64,000 nt of DNA from Dasypus novemcinctus (taxonomy: Eukaryota > Chordata > Mammalia > Cingulata > Dasypodidae), in NCBI RefSeq assembly GCF_030445035.2, contig NC_080677.1, positions 114,879,263-114,943,262 on the forward strand, in the 5' to 3' direction. The notes beneath the pieces are model-generated. The model was not told the origin of the DNA, made no database searches, and saw only the letters and a program-made list of their open reading frames with translations. Positions 1 to 12,400 of this stretch are shown here, piece after piece. Each line of letters starts with the position of its first letter. Position 1 is the stretch's first letter. The position numbers and the translations under genes were made by a program.

Positions 1-141
1 AGCCATATCTGCTTCCCTCATTTTGATTTTTTTAAAATAATAGTTCATCCTTTCATAATACTCTTGTTATTTTAGTATACATATATGAAATATGTACATT
101 TTGTTCAAGTTAACCTGCCCAGACTCATGGATCACTTAAAG

Positions 142-143
<2 letters not shown>

Positions 144-187
<44 letters not shown>
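144..187. repeat. (TA)n microsatellite
   Basis: About 22 uninterrupted TA units in the NUP205 intron, roughly 105 bp before the first exon of the window. The rest of 1-291 is AT-rich intron with no recognised element. Confidence 0.98.
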
Positions 188-190
<3 letters not shown>

Positions 191-291
191 ATGGAAGGAT
201 ATTTTTGTTGTGTATGAACTGTAATCATTCATTTGCCATGGGAATTTTTAATTGAAATGCTTTAATTTTTTTCTATTTTAATAAATTTTAG

Positions 292-440
292 CCAAGAAAA
301 CCATGTGGGAAAGGCTGACAGCCCCAGAAGATGTATTTAGTAAATTACAGCGAGAAAACATAGCCATAATTGAGAGTTATGGGGCTGCCCTCATGGAAGT
401 GGTCTGTCGAGATGCTTGTGATGGTCATGAAATTGGAAGG
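292..440 (+). CDS. NUP205: NUP205 coding exon 1 of the window (149 bp)
   Basis: Starts after the AG at 290-291 and ends before the GT at 441. It begins with the last two bases of a split codon, then reads [19 protein letters not shown] and ends CDGHEIGR at a codon boundary. A TA microsatellite lies about 100 bp upstream of the acceptor. Confidence 0.93.
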
Positions 441-3400
441 GTAAAGAAACTTTTGTTTAGTAGTAATAGATATTTTGACTTATAAAAATATCACCTGAAT
501 TCACTTTTAAAATGTGTGTTACATGTTGATAATTATTTTTGGCAATATATTATGATTAATTTATTATTTGGAACTTCTGTTTTGTTTACTTACATGTTTT
601 TAGTTCTGTTCAGAGTCTTAATTCAGAATTTTCCCATAGAATTATCTTTTTGTTAATTATAAAGTTAGGCTTATACTGAATAGAAACAACAGAAAGCTGC
701 TGAATAAAGATAATAAATTGAGATTTTTGATACACAGTTTTCAACTTCTCAAAAAGCAAAACAAAAAAGACTGTTTTATCGTAAGCCAAGATCTCCTTAA
801 AAGAAAAATTACAAATGTTTCCAGATAAAGGCAGTTCTATGGTTGATTTTGGTAGCTATCTACATGAACTTTTTGGACTTTGATTTATTCTTCCTTCAGA
901 TGCTGGCACTGGCTCTACTTGACCGGATTGTCTCTGTGGATAAGCAGCAGCAGTGGCTTCTGTATCTTTCTAACAGTGGCTATTTGAAGGTGCTTGTGGA
1001 CAGCTTGGTAGAAGATGACCGTACTTTACAGAGCTTACTAACCCCACAACCTCCCCTTTTAAAAGCTCTTTATACCTATGAATCCAAAATGGTAAGCCCT
1101 TATAGATATTTACAGTTAGATCAATAGGGCATTTCCCCCTTGGATTTACATATGTATAAAGAAAATTAATGTGGCGTACATTTCAAATATTTTTTATCAT
1201 ATAAACTAATAATTTCTAAGGAGTTTTAAATTGAGGGATGTATATGCTAGAAATGTATATTTTAAGTATGCAAAAGTTGGGTTGAAATGATCTTGAGGGG
1301 GAATCGGACTTGGCCCAGTGGTTAGGGCGTCCGTCTACCACATGGGAGGTCCGTGGTTCAAACCCCGGGCCTCCTTGACCCGTGTGGAGCTGGCCCATGC
1401 GCAGTGCTGATGCGCGCAAGGAGTGCCGCACCACGTAGGGGTGTCCCCCGCATAGGGGAGCCCCACGCGCAAGGAGTGCGCCCCGTAAGGAGAGCCGCCC
1501 AGCGCGAAAGAAAGTGCAGCCTGCGCGGGAATGGTGCCTCCCACACTTCCCATGCCGCTGACAACAACAGAAGCAGACAAAGAAACAAGACGCAGCAAAT
1601 AGACACAGAGAAGAGACAACCGGGGGAGGGGGGAGATTAAATAAATAAATAAATATTTAAAAAAAAAAAAAAGAAATGATCTTGAAAGGGTTAGTTGAAC
1701 AGTGGAGCTGCTGCTTACTCACTTAGGTTGCTTATGGTGGCAATATGACACCAATGCTCTGTGAGGAAAGCAGTGAGCAAAATTGTCACCACACAATAAA
1801 ATTCATTAGTTTTGTATATTACAATATAGCTGCTTTAAACACAATATTTTCAATACAGTATATAATCCATCATTTCCTCCAAATCTGTTTTAAATTCTCT
1901 GGTTAAAAGTATCACAAATGTCACAGTCACAGAAGCACTAGAGTCTTGATTTCTTCATTGGCTCTTTTTATCCTCCTTTATTCATTTTTTCAGGAAGTTA
2001 TACAGACATGGTACTTGATACTAGAGATATGGGTGTGAAAAAAATAGACCAACTCCCTGCCCTCCATAAACCCATATAGTAACAGAGACTGACAGTTTAA
2101 CTGAGTCCTTAATTCATGCAAGGCACTATATACAGCTACTTTAGATATGCCTGCTATTTAATCATCATAAAAACCCCATGAGAAAGGTGGTATAATATGT
2201 CCTGTCTTAGCTCAAATTTGATCTTCAATGATGATTTAAAGATTGGAAATGTGCCATGATAGAGTTTCATTTTTATATGAGGTCCTTGGTTGTGATTGCA
2301 GTACTGAAGATTTTCTGTTTATAACTTCCTAGGCATTTCTCACAAGAGTGGCTAAGATACAGCAGGGTGCTTTAGAGCTGCTGAGGTCTGGGGTGATTGT
2401 GAGACTAGCACAATGCCAAGTATATGACATGCGCCCAGAAATGGACCCTCAGAGGTAAGTGTCCATAAAGACTGATTTTGTTTAATCCTAGTAAAGGATT
2501 ACTAAGGACCAAAGAAATTGCAAACATAATTGCCCATTGGTTTATAATTCTGTTTGAACAGTACTCTTTCATCTTGATTTTAAAAAGTAATATACCACTG
2601 TTTTTTACTAATGAGTAGATGTTGCTTTAGGGTAAAAGAGGGTAGGAACATAATGCTTTCCACTTTAGAGTAGAAATACAAGGGAGAAATAGAGAAATTT
2701 TGTCAGTAAATATATCTTCCCGTCCTTATTTTGTTTAGTAAAAAGACATGTGCTCAGCTAAAGTGGTATTCTAAAGTATTTTAGTGAAATTATTGTTGTG
2801 TATTTACTATTCCTAATAACTTGGATAAGGATTTCAGAGTTTATATTGTTTTATCATTTTAATATATTACCAACTGCTTGCTAATTTAAAAGCTTTAAGT
2901 GAAATTCTTTTCAAGTTTTTAAGCATTTTTCTCAGTTCAATTTGAATAATCTATATTTCTTTCTATTGTTACATGGCTACAGCTGTGTTTGACAGCATTA
3001 CTCTCCTAGTAATAAATAAAACTTGGTCTTATTTAGTAATTTTCTTCAGACCATCCATTGCCAAACTGAATATTGTGAGTTGTTCAGGCTTAACTATGGA
3101 ACTTTTTTACCACCAGGAAAAAATTTTCATATTGCTTTCTTAAAAAGCTTTAGAGGGTTGAATTATATTCCTCAGTTCATGGTGTATTTTTATCTCTCCT
3201 CTGTGCAAAGTGTTTCTCTTATTTAGTCCCTTTTATTTCCATATTCTGCTTCTGTTCCTGTCTCTTCAACAGGTAACCATTCTATTGTGTATGATATATA
3301 AATTGACAAAGATTTAAATATAAGCACTTAGGACAGAACAGTTTGTTAATAGCTTCTTTTTTTTTTAAGATTATTTATTTTACTTCACTTTTTAAAAAAA

Positions 3401-6400
3401 GATTTATTTATTTATTTAATTTACCCCCCTCCCGCGGGGGTCTGTTTTCTGTGTCTATTTGCTGCGTCTTGTTTCTTTGTCCGCTTCTGTTGTCCTCAGC
3501 GGCACGGGGAGTGTGGGCGGCGCCATTCCTGGGCGGGCTGCACTTTTCTTTCGCGCTGGGCGGCTCTCCTTACGGGTGCACTCCTTGCGCGTGGGGCTCC
3601 CCTACGCGGGGGACACCCCTGAGTGGCACGGCACTCCTTGCGCGCATCAGCGCTGTGCATGAGCCAGCTCCACACGGGTCAAGGAGGCCCGGGGTTTGAA
3701 CCGCGGACCTCCCATGTGGTAGACGGATGCCCTAACCACTGGGCCAAGTCCGTTTCCCTATTTTACTTCACTTTATTCCCGCTCCCCTTGTTTGTGCTAG
3801 CTGTCTGCTTTCAGCAATCTGTGGTGTGTCGTCAGTTATCCGCAGCAGTGCGGGTCAGCTTGCCTTCATTAGGAGGCCGCAGGGGAAGCGGACTTGGCTC
3901 AACTGATAGAGCATCTTCCTACCATATGGGAGGTCCAGGGTTCAAACCCAGGGCCTCCTGACCCATGTGGTGAGCTGGCCCACATGCAGTGCTGATGTGT
4001 GCAAGGAGTGCTATGCCACGCAGGGGTGCCCCCGCGCAGGGGAACCCCACACACAAGGAGTATGCCCCCGCAAGGAGAGCTGCCCTGCGTGAAAAAAGCA
4101 CAGCCTGTCCAGGAGTGGCGCCGCACCCACAGAGAGCTGATGCAGCAAGATGAGGCAATAAAAAGAGACACAAATTCTGGGTGCCACTGACAAGAATGCA
4201 GGTGGACACAGAAGAACACACAGCAATTGAACACAAAGAGCAGACAATGTTGTGGGGGTGGGAAGGGGAGAGATTATTTCTTTATAAATCTTTGGGAAAA
4301 AAAAAAAGAGGCCCCAGGAATCGAACCCAGGGTCTCCCTTATGGTAAGCGACAGCCCAATTACCTCAGCCACATCCACCTCCCTATTAATAGCTTCTTAA
4401 TAAAACATTCTGAGGCATAATCCTAAAGGTTAAATGATTGCACAACAACTAACTTCAACTTTTTTTTTAATCTTAATTTTTAATGGATAGTTTAGTTTCC
4501 TTGTGGGCTAAGGTATAGGAAAGGGAAATTTGGGGAATATAACTTTTCACCTATGTCTTACCCAGTCTCTATGGCCCAAGAAAACATTTAGAGTAAATAA
4601 GTTTCTTTAGGAAGTTTCAAGCATTGACTTTTCAAATTATGCAGATATTCTTTAATAGCATTTATCAAAATTTGTAAATCCAGATGAACTAACCTACTAT
4701 TTTAGGCAAAATCTTTACACCAATAATGTATGTATTGGCTGCAGTGTACTCATTAATAGCTTCACATCTTAATCAACTGGCTGTGATTTTTTTGCCATGT
4801 AGATGGTAATGAACTTTTAGAGAATATCTTCAGTCTTGGACTGTTTCTTTTTCTTTTTCGGAATGAAATGAATTAAGAATGTTTGGCATGAGAGATCCCC
4901 CAGTATTCATCCCTACTCCAGTGGATCGATACCGTCAGATTCTCCTTCCAGCTCTCCAGTTGTGCCAGGTCATCCTCACATCCAGTATGGCTCAGCACTT
5001 GCAGGCAGCAGGACAGGTAATAGGAATTCTTAGTTTAGAGATTGTCTAGTGCAGAATCCTCATTTTTCAAATGCAGAAACTTTTAAGTGAATTTACCTTG
5101 ATCGTACTGTGTGTACAGCAGAGCTGGATACAGAACACCAGTGGTACAAAAATCCATTGTACTTTGCTCTAAACTACATTGGTCCATTTTTGTATTCTTG
5201 TTTGAATGAAATGCTGTAGTAGTTAATAGAATAGTGAGATGGAAAGCAGAATTCTGAATTTGTTTTTCTGTAAGGAAGCAGCTATTGTGGTAGTATTGTG
5301 GAACTCAGATCTCTTTTTTTAAAAAAGAAGTTCCTCAGGTGATTCTGCTACAGTGAGTACAAGACTAGTATTAGAGAACCAATGCCTTACATCGCAATGA
5401 CTTCTAAAATTTAATTCAACCAGTATTTATTGAGAGTCTTTATGCTATGCTATGGCTTGCAGAAAATGCAAAAGGTGGATATAATGCCTTATTTATATAT
5501 GATATTTAGAGAATGAAATAATTTAAGTGAATTTTTTGGTAACAAAAGATTTTTTCCTTTAAACACCAGAAATTAGCTTTATTTTCATCATTTTTCACTG
5601 AACCTTTAAAATATATAATTCTTCGCTTTTTTATACTGATAATACAATATATAATTTAGCCTTTTGCTGATTGTTAATCTCCAATCATCTATTGTATTGT
5701 TTTATCATTCTGTGGTGCTGTCAGTAACTATGTCTCAAAACATTTTATGGTAATTTTGTGTGCTTTCCCTGCTATCAGTACTCAAGCTTCTCTCACAGAG
5801 ATAGAATGCAGTGGTTTCTATGCTGTCTTATTTTATACTGCATAGTTATTGGTGCCTTTGAGTCGTTTCTTTAAAACTCAAAGACTTTTCTTATTTTCTA
5901 CTTTATTGAGATTTAGATTATTTAGTACAAGTAAGACATTGTGATATAAGACATTGGTTCTCTAATACTAGTCTTGTACTCACTGTAGCAGAATCACCTG
6001 AGGAACTTCTTTTTTAAAAAAAGAGATCTGAGTTCCACATAGAGATATTATGGGTTGAGATCAGGAATCTGTTTTAAAGAAATGAAATGGGGCACAGTGC
6101 CCAAGTGATACAGATATTTGGGTTGATTTGCCATAGTCTTTGCTTTCACATCATTTATAATCTAGTTGAGATGTTTATCTGTGAAAATAATTAGAGAATC
6201 CTTTATGTCAGTAAACTATAGAATGCCAAGATGGAAGGGGCAGAATTTGGAGGTCAAGATTTAGATCTCTTTTATTTTTAACCATATTAAAAGGAAAATT
6301 GGACAAAAGCTTTTATGTGTTGTCTCTATGCCATGCTAGTTAGTCTTGAATTTGATAGATCATTTTTATAGCCATTCATTTTAAATTCTTTTTCTAGTTC

Positions 6401-9400
6401 CATTTGGACAAACAATTAAAGAAGTTATATTGAGGTCAAATATTAGTTTTCATACAGTAGCTCCAAGTTAAATGTTAATACTCTTCTACAACAGCCTCTA
6501 AATGTATTAATTTGAAATAATCCTATCTTTAGCAGCTTTGTGAGTTTTAGTTAACTGTTTGCTTTTTGGAGAAATTCAGCTATGTAAATAGTGCAGGAGA
6601 TAATTGCTTATGTCTTATTCTTCTTCCTTATATTGAATCACTGCAACATTATTAAGAAGATAAATTATACATTTATAATAGAATTTTCTACTCTGTTCCA
6701 CCTTTGATTTGTCTATTTCTCCTCTTTTTTCATGACTTAGGTGTTACAGTTTCTCATTTCACATTCTGATACGATACAAGCAATTCTGCGCTGTCAGGAT
6801 GTTAGCGCTGGGTCTTTGCAGGAATTGGCTCTGCTGACAGGAATTATCAGTAAAGCAGCACTTCCTGGTGAGTTAAATATGTTGAATGGACTTGAAAAAT
6901 TTTTTTAAATTTCTAAATTTTTAATTTTTTTAAAGATAGTTAGATTATATAATTGTCACATAAACAATATGGGGGATTCCCATTTGCTCGCTTCCCACAC
7001 CTCCCACATTTTCCTACATTAACAATATCCTTCATTACTGAAGTACATTCATTGCAATTGATAAACACATTTGGAGCATTGCCACTAAACTATGTTGAGA
7101 CTTTTAATAGTTCTTTACAATATGGCGTATACTTAATAAAATGAGATTTTATTATTTTGTGGGTGTATATGACATATACTAATCTAAGAGATATTGACAG
7201 CTTGCTGAATTCAAGATAAATGTTTCTTCACTCCAAGAATACAAGAGATATTAGTCTTTAAAAGAGCACTATGGTTAAGACGAAAAGATTTTGAAAGCTA
7301 TTAAGATGTTTTGGTCATTTTAAAAATTTGATCCTTTTACTATTATAAATTTAAACAGAATCTTTTAACTCTACTTACTCTCAGTATAACTCTCTACAAA
7401 TTGGAGGATGCCCGTAAGAATTTGCAAGTTTGTTGGCTCATCCTCTTTTTTTCTGTACTGCTTCTGAGGGGTGGGATGTAGGGGTCATGAGCTGAACCAT
7501 ACTGCTCACTCCACCAGAGTTTTCTTTCTCTCTCTTTTTTTCTTTGCCACCACTATTCTTCAGTATTTATCACATAAATTGGCCCCTTTCCTTGTTTGGT
7601 GAATTTTGTTCATTTTGTAGGTTGATGACAGAAGGGACAATCTATGATACTACTTCTTTCTGCCATGTTAACCCTGAAGACCTGAGTTAGGTATTTCTTT
7701 TATGAGAATTTACCTTTTATCAAATCTTCTGGCAAGGTGGTTATATTGATAAAGTCTCCTTGATTAACTTTATTATTATTATTATTCACCAGTATTTACT
7801 GAGTGCTTACTATGTGCCAGAAACTATGTACAAGGCGTTGGGGAACCGAAGATACAAAACAAAATTCCTGCCTCCAGAAAGCTCATCCTTTACTAGAAGA
7901 GACAAACAATTGAAAAAATACTTAGAGATAATGGAGAAGTATCATAATAGAGGCAATTTTTAGCACCTAACAACTATATTTTGCTGATAGCAGCATTTGG
8001 CCCTCCCAGTATGTTAATGTTGCATTCAGAAAAGAACAGTTTATTTTAACATGCTCATGAGAAATTCAAACCAAACGGATGAGCAGTTAAAAGTAACCTG
8101 ACAGTGATTACTGCTCTCCAAAAGGAACCAGTCATCAATTTACAGTTTATTTTTCTAGAAATATATATGTATATATACACACACTATACTTGTATAAAAT
8201 TTTCCCTCCACCTAAATGAAATCATACCATATACATATACTTCTTTTGCATTAAATCTTTTCTCATCACTACGTGTAGTCCTACCTCATTTTTTTTTAAA
8301 GCAAATCAATTTTATTGATACATATTAATAAAGCATACAGTTCATCCAAGGTGTCCAATCAGTGTTATTTGGTATAATCACATAGTTGTGCATTCATCAC
8401 TTCACTCATTTTTAGATCATTTCAGTAATCATTAGCGAAAAGTAGACAAGAAAATTCTTCACCTCTGAATCTCTCTATACTTCCACTGAAGTTCATAGCT
8501 TCTATTTCTGGCTGTTTTGCACAATTGTTTATTTATTAAGCAGATTTATTGAGAAATATTCACATACCATATGATCCATTCAAAGTGTACAATCAGTGGC
8601 TTTTAGCATAATCACAATGCTGTGCATTAATCACCACAGAATATTTTAGAACCATTTCATTACTCCATAAAGGAAAATGTCCACATACCTTAGCAGTCTT
8701 TATCTAGCCCCACATAACCACCAATCTAATTCCATTTTTATAAATTGATTTATATTTACATTTTATATAAGTCATTCAACATGTAGTACTTTGTGTCTGG
8801 TTTCTTTCACTTAGCATAATGTGTTTCTTTTGTCTGATATTAACATCTTATAGTATTAACATACATTTGTTCAGCTTCAAAGAAAAACGATCTTATATAT
8901 ATATGCATTTTTACCCATATTCATATTTCACGTGTGGTTTTACTGTGCTATACAGTTCCATGTAACAATTTTTATCTTTCCTTTTAGTAATTTACATGAC
9001 CTTAGACTTTCTCTTTAAACCACTTTCATACCCACATAATAGTGCTGCTAGTTACAAACATGTTAGACTTTCACCTATTCCATTGATTTCCAAAGATTAA
9101 CACAATCTTTTTACCATTTCTGTACATGTTAACTCTCTGCGTTCTACTAACATCATTCTATTTTCAGGTGATCCACATTCAAGTTATTAACGCCATGATA
9201 TTGCACAATATATTTAGTTCACAGTAGCACAATCATATAGTATTTGTCCTTTTGTGTCTGACTTGCTTCACGCAACATAATACATCCAGGTTTATCCATG
9301 TTGTCATATGCTTTACAACTTCATTTCTTTGTATAGCTGCATAATATTCCATTGTGTGAATACGACACATTGTTTATAATTCCTCAGTTGAGGGACATCT

Positions 9401-12400
9401 GGGTTGTTTCTTTCTTTTGGCGATCATGAATAAAGCCATTATGTACATTGATGAACAGATGTCTGTTCGTATCACTGCTCTCAATTCACCTGGGTATATA
9501 GCCAGAAGTGGTATTGACGGCTCATGTGGCAAATCTATATTCAACTTCTTTAGGAACTGCGAAACAGTCCTCCACGTGACTGTACCATTCTACATTACCA
9601 CCAATAGTGAATAAGCATTCCTATCTTTCCACATCCTCTCCAACACTTGTAGTTCTCTGTCTTTTTAATGGTGGATGTTCTGATAGGTGTGAAATGGTAT
9701 CACATTGTTTTGGTTTGCGTTTGTCTAATTGCTAGTGATTTTGAACATTTTCTTTTTTTTTTTTTGCCATTTATATTTCTTTGGACAAATGTCTATTCAA
9801 GACTTTTGCCCATTTTTTAATCAGATCTTTGTTCTTTTATTGTTGAATTGTAGCATCTCTTTATATATCATGGATCGTAGACCTTTATCTGACATGTGAT
9901 TTCCAAATATTTTGCCCCATTGAGTTGGCTGCCTTTTCACCCTTTTGACAAAGTCCTGTGAGATGCAAAGTGTTTAATTTTGAGGAGGTCCCATTTATCT
10001 ATTTTTTTTCTTTTGTTGAGCAGGCTTTGGTCTTTAAAAGGTTTCTCTACATTTTCTTCTAGTGTTTTTTATGGTCCTGGTTTTTACATTGATCCACATT
10101 GAGTTGGTTCTTGTATAGGGAGTGAGAGGGGATCCTATTTCATTCTTTTGCTTATGAGTTTTCCAAGCACCATTTGTTGAAGAGACTGTTTTGTCCTGTT
10201 AATAGATTTGGTAGGTTTGTCAAAAACCAGTTGGCCCAGAGGTGAGGTTTTTTGTTTTGTTTTGTTTTGTTTAATTTTAAAGATTTATTTATTTATTTAT
10301 TTCTCTCCCCTTCCCGGCCCCCCCCCACTCATCTACTGTCTGTATTTTCGCTGTGTGTTCTTCTATGTCCGCTTGTATTCTTCTCAGTGGCACCAGGAAT
10401 CTGTGTCTCTTTTTTGTTGTGTCTTCTTGCTGCGTCAGCTCTGTGTGTGTGCGACGCCATGCCTGGGCGGGCTGCACTTTTTTTGCACTGGGTTGCTCTC
10501 CTTATGGGCACACTCCTTGCGCGTGGGGCTCCCCTGCATGGCACAGCAGTCCTTGCGTGCATCAGCACTGCTTGTGGGCCAGCTCATCACACGGGTCAGG
10601 AGGCCCTGGGTTTGAACCCTGGACCTCCCATGTGGTAGGCGGGCGCTCTATCCTTTGAGCCATATCCGCTTCCCAAGAGGTGAGGTTTTATTTCTAGACT
10701 CTCAGTTCTATTCCACTGGTTGATGTGTCTGTTTTTATGCCAGTACCATGCTTGTTTGACCACTGTAGCTTTGTAATATGTTTCAAGGCCAGGCAGTGCA
10801 ATTTCTCCCACATCAGACTTCTTTTTTAGAATGCTTTTGGCTATTTGGGTGTACTTTCCCTTCCAAATGAATTTGGAAATTGCCTTTTCTATTCTGTAAA
10901 GTAGGCTGTTGGAATTTTCATTGGTATTACATTGAACTATAATAAATTTTGGTAGGATTGCATCTTCACAATATTTAATCTTCTAATCCATTAACATGGA
11001 ATGTCTTTCCATTTTTTAGGTCTTCATTGATTTCTTTTTAGCCACGTTTTATAGTTTTCTGCATATAGGTCCTGTATTTCTTTGGTTAAATTGATTCCTA
11101 GGTATTTGAGTCTTTTCCTTGCTATTAAAAGGAAATAATTTCCCTGATTTCCTCCTCAGATTGTTCATTTCTAGTGTACAGAAACATTACAGATTTTTGT
11201 ATATTGAGCTCGTATTCTGCCATTTTGCTGAATTCATTAGCTCAAGCAGCTTTGTCATATGTCTATGACATATGTCTATGACAAAGTTCTGTTACAGCTA
11301 GAACTTCTAGTACAATGCTGAATAACATTGGTGACCGTGGGTATCCTTGCTCTGTTCCTGATCTTACAGGAAGAGCTTTCAACCTTTCCCCATTAGTACA
11401 ATGTTGGCTGTGAGATTTTCATATATGCCTTTTATCGTAATGAGGAGTTTTCCTTCTGTTTCTGTCTTTTGAAGTGTTTTTATCAAGACAGGATGCTGGA
11501 TTTTTTCGAATGCCTTTTTGTGCTTTGATCAAGATTATCGTGTGATGTTTTTTCTTCAATTTTTAAATGTGGTATATTACATTGATTCATTTTCTTAGGT
11601 TGAACCAGGCTTGCATACCATGAATAAATCCCACTTAGTCATAATGTATAAGTTTTTTGATATGCTGTTGGATTCTATTTGTAAGAATTTTCTTTAGAAT
11701 TTTGAATCTATGTTCACTAGAGAGATTAGTCTATAATTTTCTTGTGTCTTTATCTGGCTTTGGTATTAGGGTAATGTTGGCTTCATAAAATGTATTGGGT
11801 AATTTTCCCTCCTTTTCAGTTGTTTGGAAGAGTTTAAGCAGGATTGGTGTTAATTCTTTTCCAAATGCTTGGTAGAATTCATCTGTGAAGCCATCTGGTC
11901 CTGGACTTTTCTTTGTTGGGTTATTTTTGATGACAGATTTCAATCTCTTTAAATGTGATTGGTTTGTTAAGTTCTTGTATTTTTTTGTAGCATTAGTGTA
12001 GGTTGTTTGTGCATTTCTAGGAATTTGTACATTTCATGTAGGTTGTCTAATTTGTTGGCATATAGTTTCTCATAATATCCCCTTAGGCTTCTTTTTTTTC
12101 TGTGGGATCAGTTGAAACTTCACCCTTTTCATTTCTGATTTTACTTATTTGTATCTTCTTTCTTTTTTTCTTTGATGGTCTAGCTATGGTTTTGTAAATT
12201 TTATTGCTCTTATCAAAGAACCAGTTTTTGGCTTTGTGGATTTTCTCTATTTTTTGTTCTCAATTTTACTTATTTCTACTCTAATCTTTATTCTTTCCTT
12301 TTGCTTTCTTTGGGAATGGTTTAGCTATTTTTCTAGTTTCTCCAGATTCAGTTAGAGATTTGATTTTACCTCTTCTTTTTTTATAGAAGTGTTAGGGTCT

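Larger units (their letters stand above)
3359..4385 (-). mobile_element. Old DAS SINE (antisense), split by two younger SINEs
   Basis: The outer element consists of 3359-3375, 3775-3872 and 4318-4385: poly-T/aagatttattt tail, SINE body, then an inverted tRNA-like head ending 'cacatccacctcccta'. It is bracketed by the perfect 13-bp duplication ttaatagcttctt at 3346-3358 and 4386-4398. Two later SINEs sit inside it. Confidence 0.85.

Noticed and set aside
1216-1640. Overlapping open frames of 70-95 codons on both strands
   Set aside because: They lie wholly inside a CpG-rich DAS SINE; the same frames recur at every SINE copy (3.4, 10.3, 13.3, 43.2, 61.9, 63.1 kb).
3883-3960. tRNA gene-like sequence with A and B boxes
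   Set aside because: It is the tRNA-derived head of a SINE with a SINE body, A-tail and target duplications; not a tRNA gene. The same applies to all other SINE heads.
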